A stretch of DNA of 64,000 nucleotides, from positions 95,870-159,869 of the forward strand of contig CAJNOL010000326.1 of the NCBI GenBank assembly GCA_905250125.1, read 5' to 3'. The notes beneath the pieces were generated by a model. It was given only the letters and a program-made list of their open reading frames with translations. It ran no database searches and had not been told where the DNA came from. Origin of the DNA: Rotaria sordida (lineage: Eukaryota > Rotifera > Eurotatoria > Philodinida > Philodinidae). The translations under genes were made by a program, and so were the position numbers. Below are positions 13,291 through 23,789 of the stretch, piece after piece; the first letter of the stretch is position 1; the number at the start of each line of letters is the position of its first letter.

Positions 13291-13652
13291 ATTTCTGATG
13301 GATTAATACTAAGTTGACTTTCAAGTCATAGAGGAAGTACAAATATATATAGAGAACAAGAAGATCAGTCGCAGAGAATATTCGAATATAGAATGAATGT
13401 GAATTTATTCTTAATAATTTTTCAATATAAGAAGAGAATTTAATTGATTATAGTATCAATGGTTTCAACAAATGATCAATACTAATTGTGAATTCAAAAA
13501 ATAAATAGCGTCTGATGTACCTGTTTTTTTCTTCGAGTGATAATTAATCACAAATGAAACTAATGCTATCTTTTTTTTTTCACTTATATGAACATTTTCA
13601 TAGAACCTTGGGACACGCATATATATATATATTGTCAGGAATTCATAAGTAA

Positions 13653-14041
13653 ACTATGATGACAAGATCTCTAAAAAATAGAAAAACAATAGTTTTCAGG
13701 TCTCAGAAGACTTTGTTGGAAGTATTTTTTAACAATGCGATTTTAAAGCGTACAATATTGTAAATGAAATCCTGTGTCGTCGCATTTTTTGCGACCTTTC
13801 CTTGAACATTTAAGGTATGATAAAAAGCAAAATTTATGAAAAAAATCGACTAAAAAACGTCTTTTTTTTTCATTTTTGTGAAGTTTTCAAGGGAAGGTCG
13901 TAGAAAATGCGGTGACACCTTATTTTATTTAAAATTTTGTGCACTTTAAAATGGTATTATTAAAAAATACCTCGAACAAAGTCTTCTTGAATCTGAAAAC
14001 TATCGTGTTCTGTATTATAGAGACTTTACCCATGATAGATC
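13653..14041. repeat. Foldback element 2
   Basis: Arms about 13653-13809 and 13884-14041 are reverse complements at moderate divergence, with matching blocks around ATAGTTTTCAG, AGAAGACTTTGTT, GTATTTTTTAA, GATTTTAAAG and CGACCTTCCCTT. Loop about 74 bp. No coding content. MITE-like. Confidence 0.8.
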
Positions 14042-15079
14042 ATCTGTGAAATTTTGCTATAGAATACATTAGATAGAAAACTTCATTAGCTATTAAAATC
14101 ACTGTTTGGATTCGAACTAAGTACTTGACATTATACACATCAAAAATAGGTTGTTATTAAATTTTCTTTCGCCATCTTTCAATGTGTGTGCTAGATCTTT
14201 CAAATAGCTAAAAGAAGAATATACAATTTTTATACTAATTCAATTTGCATGAATGATTTTTTTTTTATGTAAAAAATAAACTTTTAAAGTGCTTTCTAAA
14301 AATTCACTCATATGTTCAATAATTTTAATTCCAAATAAAGCAGAATTTATTATTTAGTTTTAAATAAGTTATTGCATTTATTATTTTATTTTTCTTGAAA
14401 AATAATCAAAATCTATTAATAGAATCGATGAAGACAGGTTGAGATATGATTCATTATTGTTTATCTACTTTGTTTATAATCTTCTCTTAATTTGTCATTA
14501 TGAAAAGTAACCAAATGCGTCAGATTTTTTTTCCTTCACATTCTTACTAAATTCAATCTAATTCATATGACCTTTTATCGTAATATCAGATTTCAGTCAT
14601 ATCATCCTAATAAGTGTTAATGGTCGATAATAGTGAATAATACAGATAGCGTGTACTTTATACTCTTTTGAAAAAATACTTATTTATGAAAAACAATGAT
14701 ATTGTTTTTGATTTCTAAAACAGAGAATAAATCAATTCAATTCTTTTTTCATCAAAAAGAACAACAGAATACAATAACAACTTTCAAAATGATGCAATAG
14801 CATTCTCATAGACAAAATTTTATTAAAAAACAGAATCGTTAATTACAATACGAACTTTATTTTTAACATAATAAGAACTACATTTAAAGCATTACAAATA
14901 TCGCACATCTTATAAAATCGTCTAGAATCTTTGAATTCTCTTATAAATTTTCTTTACCAATATGATATAGAGAGCATAGTGCATTTGAATTACAACAATT
15001 TATTTTTGCAAATAATACACATACATAAAAAAAAAAGTGAACATGTTTTAACAGTTTGTTTAGATGTTTACTTATTGTA

Positions 15080-16054
15080 TTATGTTCTTTTCAAGTATGA
15101 ATTATCAATCATTTGAAGTCTTGGTTGATTATTGTTCATATGAATCTTTCTACGAAGTCGATTATAAGTATCTTTAATCAAAGAATATAATTCACGTCGA
15201 TACAATGGAGTACCAAGTGTATAAACATAAAAACTTGTTGAAAAATTTACATTGAATAATAAAACAAATAAACGAAATAATGAAGTTATTTTAGATGATG
15301 GTGTTGGTAACTGATATACAGCAATAATCAGTACAATACTAAATGGAATTGTACATATTAAATGAGATGCTACATAGAGAAAGAGCATTTTTAATAACTG
15401 ATTATCACGTTGACGTAAACGTGCTTGATTAATAGGCATTATTCGACGTCGTCGTCGACGAAGAAAAATCAATGTAGTAACACATAAAACTATCATTAGA
15501 AAAGGAGGCATAAAGCCTAAGAATATAACGAGAAATATAGCATATACTCGGACATATAGTGTATCGACTATGGTACAAATTGAAAATGTTGGTTGAGAAA
15601 CTAACACATACCAAATAGGAATATGAAGATAAGCAACAAAAACAAATATAGCCATACAAGGAATAAGATATTGTGCAATACGAATTGTTGCAATTCGTCG
15701 TAATCGAACATTTGTTGAACTTGTACATAAACGATCAAAACAAGCCAAAACAACAAGATATGGTGATAAAGTATAAAGACCAGTTTGTATATATGTTTTA
15801 GTTTTACAATACCAATCAGATGTTTTTGTTGGATCAAATCCATATTGATCAACAAGCCATTGAACAAGTACATAAATATAAAGTACAAGTAGATCATTAC
15901 ATGAAAGTGCTCGAAAATATAATGAACATGATGTAGCTCGTAATGATTTTCGAGAAAAAAATAATATTTGATTGATTATAACACCCAATGTTCCTAAAAT
16001 GATCATTGGTGGTTGAGTATATCGACTTATTTGATAATACACTGAGTCTGCCAT
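15080..16054 (-). CDS. Orphan rhodopsin-like GPCR, single exon, 324 aa
   Basis: Seven hydrophobic segments fit a class A receptor at the cell surface. Seen in the sequence: disulfide Cys at the start of TM3 (W-Y-C-K-T-K), the DRY position changed to F-D-R-L-C, a partner Cys in extracellular loop 2 (F-S-I-C-T-I), a run of six Arg at the end of TM5, TM6 with C-T-I-P, and TM7 ending in S-F-Y-V-Y in place of NPxxY, followed by an R-R-E-L helix 8. The start at 16054 leaves a short N-terminus of about 14 residues before TM1, normal for peptide or chemosensory type receptors. No intron, unlike the other two GPCRs here. The type resembles lineage-expanded rotifer receptors; ligand unknown. A broken relative lies at 13084-13290. 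Confidence 0.88.
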   Translation of the reverse strand: MADSVYYQISRYTQPPMIILGTLGVIINQILFFSRKSLRATSCSLYFRALSCNDLLVLYIYVLVQWLVDQYGFDPTKTSDWYCKTKTYIQTGLYTLSPYLVVLACFDRLCTSSTNVRLRRIATIRIAQYLIPCMAIFVFVAYLHIPIWYVLVSQPTFSICTIVDTLYVRVYAIFLVIFLGFMPPFLMIVLCVTTLIFLRRRRRRIMPINQARLRQRDNQLLKMLFLYVASHLICTIPFSIVLIIAVYQLPTPSSKITSLFRLFVLLFNVNFSTSFYVYTLGTPLYRRELYSLIKDTYNRLRRKIHMNNNQPRLQMIDNSYLKRT

Positions 16055-16307
16055 ATCTTTGAAGGATATATAAATGAAACTAGTTTGATAGTCTTTGTTT
16101 TTTTTATGTATCTGTATTAATAGATATTCTTAGTAAACGAACTCATTAAGAATATAAAGTCTTCTTATTTGTGCGTGTAGTTGTCAAAAAAAAGGCGTGA
16201 GAAATTATCTACTTTCACATTTTAATAACGAATAAGAACTGACATTTGCTATTAACAGTAGTTCATGAGATATATACGTATATATTTCATGACATAAATA
16301 GAAAATT

Positions 16308-16750
16308 AATAAGTATGTAATGAAAGAGTATAGAACTGCGACAAAAAAAAAACATTTTATTTTTGATTTCAAGCTTTCAACAATTTACAATTGTTATCAT
16401 CAGGAAACCATTAGAACGGAACAAAGTTAAGCTATATATATATGTATACAAATCAAAGCATAGAACATACATCAAAGCTAACACAATTACAGCTTTACGC
16501 TACTGTAAATTAATTAATTTACAGTAGCATGAAGTTGTAATTGTGTTAGCTTTGATGTATAAATTTATATTGTAATATATTATGTTCTGTTCTGTTCTAT
16601 GCCTTGTTTTATATGCATATATATATATAGCTTAACTTTGTCGTTTTCTGATGATTTCCTAATGATGACAATTGTAAATTGTTGAAACCTTGAAATCAAA
16701 AATAAAATGTTTTTTGTCGCAGTTCTATACTCTTTCATTACATACTTATT
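16308..16750. repeat. Foldback element 3, near-perfect palindrome
   Basis: The 443 bp element is one long inverted repeat. Its ends are AATAAGTATGTAATGAAAG (16308 on) and the complement ending at 16750; its centre is a perfect 30-base palindrome at 16499-16528 (core TTAATTAATTAA-like). Arms are closely matched, so it is the youngest-looking foldback in the window. No open frame. No clear target-site duplication. Confidence 0.9.
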
Positions 16751-18594
16751 TCAACCTACATTTTCATCCAATTATATGGACAATTAATCTAAAACTATTT
16801 CATTGCAAGCAAGTTAATTAAACTGATTCAAATAAAAAACGTAACTTTTATGTATTGGAATGGAGTGTGAAATATTCAATGTTGTTGATTTATCTACAAT
16901 AAGTTTTTTCCATAAGCAAAAATAAAGATCGATACAAAATTTAGTCTTTACGTTTATCTAATATGTAACAATAATTTTTTAAATATCATTAATTACTAAA
17001 TACGATTTTTTCATAAATGGAGTTTCTCACTTAGTTTGTTATTATCATGAAAGACATGATATTTTTAAATGATCATTTTATCGAAGTAAATCACATCCTT
17101 TCAAGTGTCGTTCATTGTTAGAAATACAATCATATATAATAAATACGGCAATAATTGGGTGACTAATGCATTCTACACGTATATCCGACAGAGAGAAATA
17201 AATACCATAATATGCGATAAAACTTTTAATAGAAAAAATAATCGAATGAAGTTAATTAAATAAAGAATTTTTGATACGTTATTAGTTATACTTTCATTTC
17301 ATATTTTATAAATCTGCTTTTATATTATTAATGGAATGATTTTTATGAAGAATAATTTATTCTAGTATGATTACTATGATGATTTGAGAAAACGTTTTAA
17401 TCAATAGTTAGACGTAATGAACAAACTCCTTCTATCTAAAATAGATGCCAGTTCTACGTTTTTTTTTAACCTCTAATCAGTATTTATGTGATAAATCTTC
17501 TCACATTGTTAAAATTTGTCAATTATGTTAAGCTTAGAAAAATTGTAGTTGAATTATGAATGTTTATTACAACAAACCATTTATTCTGAAGATTTATCTT
17601 TTTCACATTCTGTCATAGAAACGAAGTCTTTCAACGAGCGGCTTTTGCTCTAAATGCTTGTCTCAATAGGTTTAATTAGAATTAAAATAGAAAATCAAAT
17701 AACTAGTCTTCATTTCGTTCTTTACTCTGTGAGGCTAATCTTTTTTTTTTCATAACAGAGGAGAATTTTAGAGTTTTTTTCCATAATAACAACATTAATA
17801 AATATTTGCTTTGTAGTATTACCATCGGCTTCAATAATGAATTCCTATCTTCCACTGTATTGTAGATGCCCTTAACAAATACCATGTGTGCATGCATACG
17901 TCTTTCGACAAATATATTCGATTGTACATTTCGTTGTGCGATGTATGGCTGTTTTTCTTTCTCTATCACCATCGGTATAGATATCTGTCTTTTCTCAAGT
18001 ACAATGAAGTAAAGGCAAGAGCCACTTTGGTTTGCACATTGGCTATCCTTGTTGATGCTCGTTTTTATAGAGGTTTCGAAATTTTAGATTCGTGTTATAA
18101 CATATAAGGTCATAAAGTTCATATGGAAAAAAAATTAATTTCATAGATTGAAATACTGTGGAGATACTCAAACTTTATGAGCCACCTTGTATTATATGTA
18201 TACCTATATCAGTAAAGTTAGCAAATTATTACATTTTATAGGTCTTGTCCAACGAAGAAATATTAGGTTTAAGTCTTAATAAAAGAATCAAACTATTTTA
18301 CAAAGAAGATAGATGTCACTAGTTAACAAAGTTCAGTACATGATATAGTTTTATTTCTTTCGTATTTCATATCTTTTAATTTTATTTTTCTTTCTTTCAT
18401 TATACTAAATTTTATATAAATAAATCATTTTTAATTCTAATAAATCCATATCTTTTTCGTAATTGGTTATTTTATCTTCGTTCTCTTGCGGGTTGAATCA
18501 ACATGGCCGATCGGTTCATTCATTCATTCATTCACCAATAATTTCAACATTTCATAAACATTTTATTATTATTGCAGAGAAATAACAATCAATA
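16751..18594. other. Intergenic upstream of pinin
   Basis: 1.8 kb without a supportable gene. Small overlapping frames on both strands at 17700-18107 show no motif. A short ATTC tandem lies at about 18515-18534. The last 35 bases hold a T-rich acceptor-like site. Confidence 0.6.
18560..18577 (+). promoter_or_regulatory. Candidate splice acceptor just before pinin ATG
   Basis: A T-rich tract ending in TTGCAG lies 17 bases before the pinin start codon. It may be the 3' splice site of a 5'UTR intron or of spliced-leader trans-splicing, which is known in bdelloid rotifers. The sequence alone cannot separate the two. Confidence 0.5.
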
Positions 18595-19704
18595 ATGAAT
18601 AGTACAATAGCAAATTTATCTACGGATGATTTATGTCGTGCTCGTGAAGAATTATGGACAAATTTACAAAATATTGATACACGTCTAAAACAAACCTATG
18701 TTCCACCACAATTTCGTATAACAACATCATCAACTAATAATCAACGTACATTTTCAACAAATGGTCATCAAACAACATCATCAAATGTAAAACGTTCTCG
18801 TATACCATCATCATCATATGATGAACATAATACATCTTTACCAGACACCACTTTTGATGAATCATCATCAAAATCTCTTCATTCATCTATTGTACCAACA
18901 AATAAAATAATAAAAACTAAAGATGATCTTATATCACTTGTTAATCGTGATCAACAATCAACTGTACGTAATCGTCGTATGTTTGGAGTATTATTAGGTA
19001 CATTAAATAAATTTAAAGCTGAAGCTAATGCTTATAATGAACAAACACTTGGAATAAAACGACAAGAAATTGAACGACGTTTAGAAGAAAAACAAACAAA
19101 AGAACGTGAAGATAAACAACATGAACGTACAGAATTATTAGCATCGAAAAAAACTTGTCAACAAAAATTAAAATTAGTTAATATTAAAATTGAAATCATG
19201 CAACGTATGGCAACACATGAAAAACTTCATTTACCATTAAGAAATTTTATTCGTACGAAAGCTAAACCTTATATTTTTTATTTACCTAAAGGTTCAATTG
19301 ATGAAGTATTTGAAAAAAAACTTCAAGAAAGTCAAATTGAAATTGACAAAGAAATGGAAGAATTTAAACGAGATTGTCAACGTGAATTAGATTTACTTGA
19401 TGATACAACAACTATAAATGATGATGAAACAATAGATAGTAAAAAAAGAAAATTAAGTGAACATGATGATGATAATGATGTTGTTGATGATGATGATACA
19501 TTAGCTGATTTACCTGATGAAATAACTTTATCTGCACCAGAAGTAAAAAGTGAAATTGTTAATACAACAATAAATCCTATTGTTGAACAATCAAATAATA
19601 ATAATAATAGTCCATCAGTACCAACAAGAACAACACGTACAGTTATTTATGATGAAATAAAAACAACAAATCAACAGGATGATCAATCAATGTTTGATGA
19701 ATAA
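18595..19704 (+). CDS. PNN: Pinin homologue, 369 aa
   Basis: Nuclear-speckle protein of the exon junction/ASAP-PSAP complex in pre-mRNA splicing; vertebrate pinin is also reported at desmosomes. Single exon. The N-terminus has the short pinin/SDK helix (LCRAREELWTNLQNIDTRL, residues about 13-31). A low-complexity Ser/Thr linker follows. The pinin/SDK/memA core starts near residue 127 with RRMFGVLLGTLNKFKAEA, continues through a charged coiled coil (IERRLEEKQTKEREDKQ) and LHLPLRNFIRTKAKPYIFYL. The C-terminus has Asp/Glu-rich runs around residues 270-310 and ends in MFDE. It is about half the length of human pinin and lacks the Arg/Ser-rich tail. Upstream ATGs are absent and a splice acceptor-like site lies 17 bases before the start. 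Confidence 0.92.
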   Translation: MNSTIANLSTDDLCRAREELWTNLQNIDTRLKQTYVPPQFRITTSSTNNQRTFSTNGHQTTSSNVKRSRIPSSSYDEHNTSLPDTTFDESSSKSLHSSIVPTNKIIKTKDDLISLVNRDQQSTVRNRRMFGVLLGTLNKFKAEANAYNEQTLGIKRQEIERRLEEKQTKEREDKQHERTELLASKKTCQQKLKLVNIKIEIMQRMATHEKLHLPLRNFIRTKAKPYIFYLPKGSIDEVFEKKLQESQIEIDKEMEEFKRDCQRELDLLDDTTTINDDETIDSKKRKLSEHDDDNDVVDDDDTLADLPDEITLSAPEVKSEIVNTTINPIVEQSNNNNNSPSVPTRTTRTVIYDEIKTTNQQDDQSMFDE

Positions 19705-21959
19705 AACGAGGATGATAGGAGAAACAAAAAAAAAAATATCGAAATTCTCTCTTTTGTTTTGTTTATGTTGTTTTTCTTCGTTCTTTTTTCTTTTCACTGT
19801 GCTCGTCTTGCTATTTGTCTGTGTGCGTTGTGTGTGTGTGTATGTATCAGAGAATAGGAGAGAGAAAAATTGTATATCATTATGATTCTCTTATGAAGCG
19901 ATATAATTACTATTATAACATAATCAAATAGGTAGGAAAAAGTATATGATCAACTATTGATTGTTTCTAATTGGATATAAATGGGAGTATTCGATTAGCC
20001 TGGTTGAATAACTCAATTCTTTTTTTTCGTACAGCTTCTATAATATATTGGAAATATATGGTTTTTTTGGTTTACCAGTCATAGCACTGATACTTTGTTA
20101 CTGTTTTCAATTATATATCTTGTTCGAAGTCAAAATAATTAGACGTCTTCGTAAAATCTCCTGCTAAAATATACTTTTATCAAACTTTTTCATTGTAACT
20201 CGTCTTTGCTAGCTGAAACAGCAAGATATACAACTGAGGGTGTGATAAAGAGTCTGCTCACACTCACATTCTACCCTACACCTATATCCTGATTGCTAAG
20301 TTTTTTGCATGCAAAATTCATATTGTATATAAACATCTTATGAAAATGCTTGATTATTTTGCTTTCGAACATGCTATATATAATCGAAACAATAACAAAT
20401 CATCAGAGCTGTAACGGATAATAAAAAAATCATATGCTTCTGATATATTATAAAAACTGTGTGATACAAAAAGAATTGAGATATTCGGCCAGACTAGCCA
20501 CCTCCCAAATATACAGAGTAAATCGAAAGATTTTTTGTGCCCAAATCTGCGGTAGATCGTAATTCGGAAGAAGGACGAATATTCCTACCTTGCAGTACGG
20601 AACACTGTTTAGTGGCAGATTCAATAGCTCGATATCTTCTCTACAACTAATACTACCTGTAGATCTGGACAGAAGGCCAGTCTGACGCCGAATTCTTGTG
20701 CTCAATTGCTTGAGCTCTCTATACATACTGACTAGCCACAAGAGCAGATGTATGTCAAAAGGCTATCGGACGAGTGATCCAAGACAAAGAACCGTTAGTG
20801 ACTTGTCCAGGACCATTCTATGGCTGTTATGTGAACTACATAAAATGGAATTGGACAACGACAAAACAATGTTACATCTGTTAAAACAAGTTATTACCAG
20901 TTTCATAAATGATAATCTCAAAATTCATTCGCTTGACCTTGTTTAATCTAATGTACACTTGCATCACACATCAGGAGCTATATTTTGAATACTATTTAAA
21001 AGGCTGGCGCAAAAACTTTAAGAGTGTGTTTCCTAATATTGAAATTCTATTCCATTTACATTAATGATTTGTCATTACTGAATGTCTTTTCACATAAAAT
21101 GACCTCGATCAGCTCTTGATAGAAGAGAGATAACCAAATCTAAATGAAGTTGTAATCTAGAAGAATAAACTTAAAATTTAGTTTCATCTTAAACTCTTGA
21201 CATACTGCAGGCAACTAAATTTATATCAATGTAAGAGATAGCGAAATTTGATTATTGAGTAATCATTTAGATATCGAAGTTTAATGTTTTGCACATTTGT
21301 GCAAAATCGTATTCAATCTATATAGAATTTAACAATATTTCCTCATCTGGTGTTAAACGATTCTTTTCAACACAACAGATTTTCACAACACTAATAAACA
21401 GTTGCGAAAGCACCTTTATCATCACTTAGGAATTGTTGTATTAATTTTCTCTTCATTATGAAAATAATAATTTATTTCAAAAAACGAATTTTTCTTTTGA
21501 TAACAATTAAAAATCTTTATCATGTGATGTTGATCGATTTTGACTTGTAATCATTGCGTGACATATCTAGAATGCTATTAACGTACTCTCAAATTACATT
21601 TCATACTGTTTTCGCTAACACTCAAGACCTTGTTGAGAATCTATTTAATAATTCTATATATAAGGACTTATTCGAGATACATTATTTTCATTGTATATTC
21701 ATTTGGTCGCTCACGTAGATAATCATTCACACAGACGATGTTAGTATTATGACTAAAAATGTGTTGTTTTTCTATTTACTTGAAGTCAAATCAAATGACA
21801 TTCTAGAGACCATGAGAAAGTAGTTTTTAATTCATAATTAATTTATAAGATTGACTAGTATAATGCTTCCTTGCAAGATAGATATTAATATCGCAAAAAT
21901 GGATACTTAAAATATAATTAAGAGTTTAAAATGAAGATACAAAGTGCTGATACAGGTAA
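19705..21959. other. Intergenic downstream of pinin
   Basis: The pinin 3' side begins with pyrimidine- and TG-rich sequence (19740-19840). At 20470-20860 there is one copy of a dispersed repeat (family B). No supportable gene otherwise. Confidence 0.6.
20470..20860. repeat. Dispersed repeat family B, copy 1
   Basis: Matches 56470-56860 at moderate divergence. Clear blocks: GAATATTCCTACCTTGCAGT against GAATATCCTTGCTTCACTGT, then TTAGTGGCAGATTCAATAGC against TTAGTGGTAGATTCATTAGC, and CTTGAGCTCT-TATACA. On the minus strand both copies encode a similar stretch (NLPLNSVPY against NLPLSSTPY), so it may derive from coding DNA, but the second copy has stops and the strand of origin is unclear. Confidence 0.65.
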
Positions 21960-22135
21960 TACGAATGATGCTCCCCGGACAGTTGCTTCCGCGACAATTG
22001 CTCTCTAGCGACAGTTGCTCTTGCGACATTTGCTCTCGTTACATTTGCTCCCCGGATACTTGCTCTTCTATGACAATTGCTCCCTGGATACTTGCTCCTG
22101 GAGGATATTTGCTTCCCGGACACCTGCTTTCCAAG
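21960..22135. repeat. Degenerate 15-17 bp minisatellite
   Basis: About ten tandem units of the form TTGCTCCCCGGACAC, some with two extra bases. Units are clearly related but none identical for long. It abuts a G-rich telomere-like tract. Open frames across it on both strands are a product of the repeat period and are not called as genes. Confidence 0.85.
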
Positions 22136-22141
22136 AGTGGA

Positions 22142-22227
22142 TGGGTGTAGGCGTGGGTGGGGTGGGTGTGGGTGAGGTGAGTGTGGGTGGGGTGAGTGTG
22201 GGTGGGGTGGATGTGGATGTGGGTGTC
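22142..22227 (+). repeat. TGTGGG-like G-rich tract
   Basis: An 86-base run made of GTGGGT, GGGTGTGGGTG and GTGAG variants. It resembles degenerate copies of TGTGGG, the telomeric hexamer reported for bdelloid rotifers. It points in the opposite sense to the C-rich tract at 22702-22799. Confidence 0.75.
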
Positions 22228-22246
22228 ATTTGTTTTCAATTAAGCA

Positions 22247-22287
22247 ATACCCACACTCACACTTACATCCAAAATCACCCACACCCC
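22247..22287. repeat. Short CCCACA-like tract
   Basis: Contains ACCCACACTCACACTTACAT and CACCCACACCCC. It could pair with the adjacent G-rich tract as a hairpin stem across about 20 bases. Confidence 0.55.
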
Positions 22288-22701
22288 AGACTTGGAACCG
22301 ATTAAGAAATGGTAAACCGGTCCAGTCCAGCCGGAAACCAACTGATTGGAATCACATGTCCAACCGGTTAAAAAACGGTGGAAAAAGGTCGCATTTTTTT
22401 TGAAAACCGATTTTCATGAAAAAAAACGGCTCCAAATACGAAATAGTTTAAGGCGCGTGTAAAAGGCACTCATCATAATGAATCTTTTTAAAGAAAGGCT
22501 CAGAAAAAATGATTAATATAACATATGTTTTGAGCACTTTTTTGCGCATTCTGACAGAAAAAATATGTAACATCTTAGTTTTTATGATCAAAAACCGGGT
22601 TAAAAAAGAAGATTTTTGAAAACTTTCAACCGGTGAAATTCTGGTTTCTACCGGCCATGTTGACTTCTTCAATCGGTCCGGCCGGGCAGGTTCCAACGCT
22701 G

Positions 22702-22799
22702 CCACACCCACATCCACCCCCACCCTACCCACACCCACTCACACTCACACCCACACCCACACCCACACCCACACTCCCACACCCACACACCCCACACCC
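22702..22799 (-). repeat. CCCACA tandem tract (telomere-like)
   Basis: A 98-base C-rich run that includes about four exact CCCACA hexamers in a row (22750-22770) with CTCACA, CATCCACC and CACCC variants on both sides. Complementary strand is TGTGGG. With 22142-22227 it brackets about 470 bp containing scattered CCGGT motifs. Confidence 0.8.
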
Positions 22800-22865
22800 T
22801 TTTGATTCTTTTTTCAAAAGATGTGCCGTGAAATTCTTTACAAGAATGTTAATGTGAAATCCTGT

Positions 22866-23536
22866 TGACGAGGAAATATATTTTCAAGACCCCATGCGCT
22901 TTTGAGTCACGACTTAGTGCTTCTTATAGACTTTAATGAGTTATATCTGTCATAAAACGAGTTCCTGTCCCTAGCTTGTTGCTGAGGAGATGAAATGTTC
23001 TTAGTTTTATAGCTGGGCATTTTCATAAAATTTCAACTAAATTGTATAAAAAGATTCTTCGATTTCGATGAAACTTTCAGTGTTTGTAGAGCTTTTAATT
23101 CAGAGCATTTTTATAAGAAAGTTTTTTCAAAACTCGTTTATTTTGATGGCGCTACACTAAAAATACCGTTAGCAGCAAAATTCCAAAAATCCTTAAAAAA
23201 AATTTCTTGAGTGTTTTTAGAATTCTTCTGCTGATGGTATTTTTAGTGTAGTTCCATCAAAATAAACGAGTTTTGAAAAAACTTTTTTATAAAAATGCTC
23301 AGAATTAAAAGCTCTACAAACACTGAAAGTTTCATCGAAATCGAAGGATCTTTTTATATAATGTAGTTGAAATTTTATGGAAATGCCCAGCTATAAAACT
23401 AAGAACGTTTGATCTCCTCGGAAACAAGCTAAGGGCGCGAACTGTTTTTATGGTAGAAATAACTCAGTAAGCTCTACAAGATGGACTAAGTCGTGACTCA
23501 AAAGCTAATGGGCACTTGAAAAATGTTTCCTCGTCA
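22866..23536. repeat. Foldback element 4, 671 bp
   Basis: Arms 22866-23190 and 23205-23536 are long, well matched reverse complements. The ends are TGACGAGGAAA and TTTCCTCGTCA. Inner landmarks are CTGGGCATTTTCAT / ATGGAAATGCCCAG, AGCTCTACAAACACTGAAAG and its complement, and ACTAAAAATACC / GGTATTTTTAGT at the centre. Almost no loop. No coding frame. Confidence 0.9.
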
Positions 23537-23789
23537 GACTGATATAGAAAATCTGATCTGGTTTTAGCCATTGAATCAAGAATAATTTTTACCGGAAATT
23601 ATACAAACGAGTCCGATGAAAAAATTTTCTAGAAATATATCAATTTTTTCTCAAGAAAGAAAACAACAAAGAATATTCCATTATAAATAAAATATTTTTT
23701 TGTCTGTGTTAATAAAGATCAATGAAAAAAAAGCAGAAAAATGGTTTTAAAATAGTATTAATGTGCTTGTTTATATTGCATAACATATT

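Larger units (their letters stand above)
8535..15079. other. Intergenic, 6.5 kb
   Basis: AT-rich with no supportable gene. It contains a decayed GPCR fragment (about 13084-13290) and a foldback element (13653-14041), listed separately. A less AT-rich patch around 9890-10060 may be an old repeat copy, but I found no second copy in the window. Confidence 0.7.

Noticed and set aside
14100..14180. tRNA-like B-box (GGATTCGAACTA) on the minus strand
   Set aside because: No A-box, no acceptor or anticodon stems could be built around it.
20448..20946. Two open frames of 97 and 82 residues on opposite strands as genes
   Set aside because: They fall in dispersed repeat B and overlap each other; the homologous copy has stops.
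21926..22857. Several overlapping open frames of 65-96 residues
   Set aside because: They are created by the minisatellite and GT/CA-rich tracts, with repetitive Gly-Val, His-Pro-Thr or Leu-Leu-Pro peptides.
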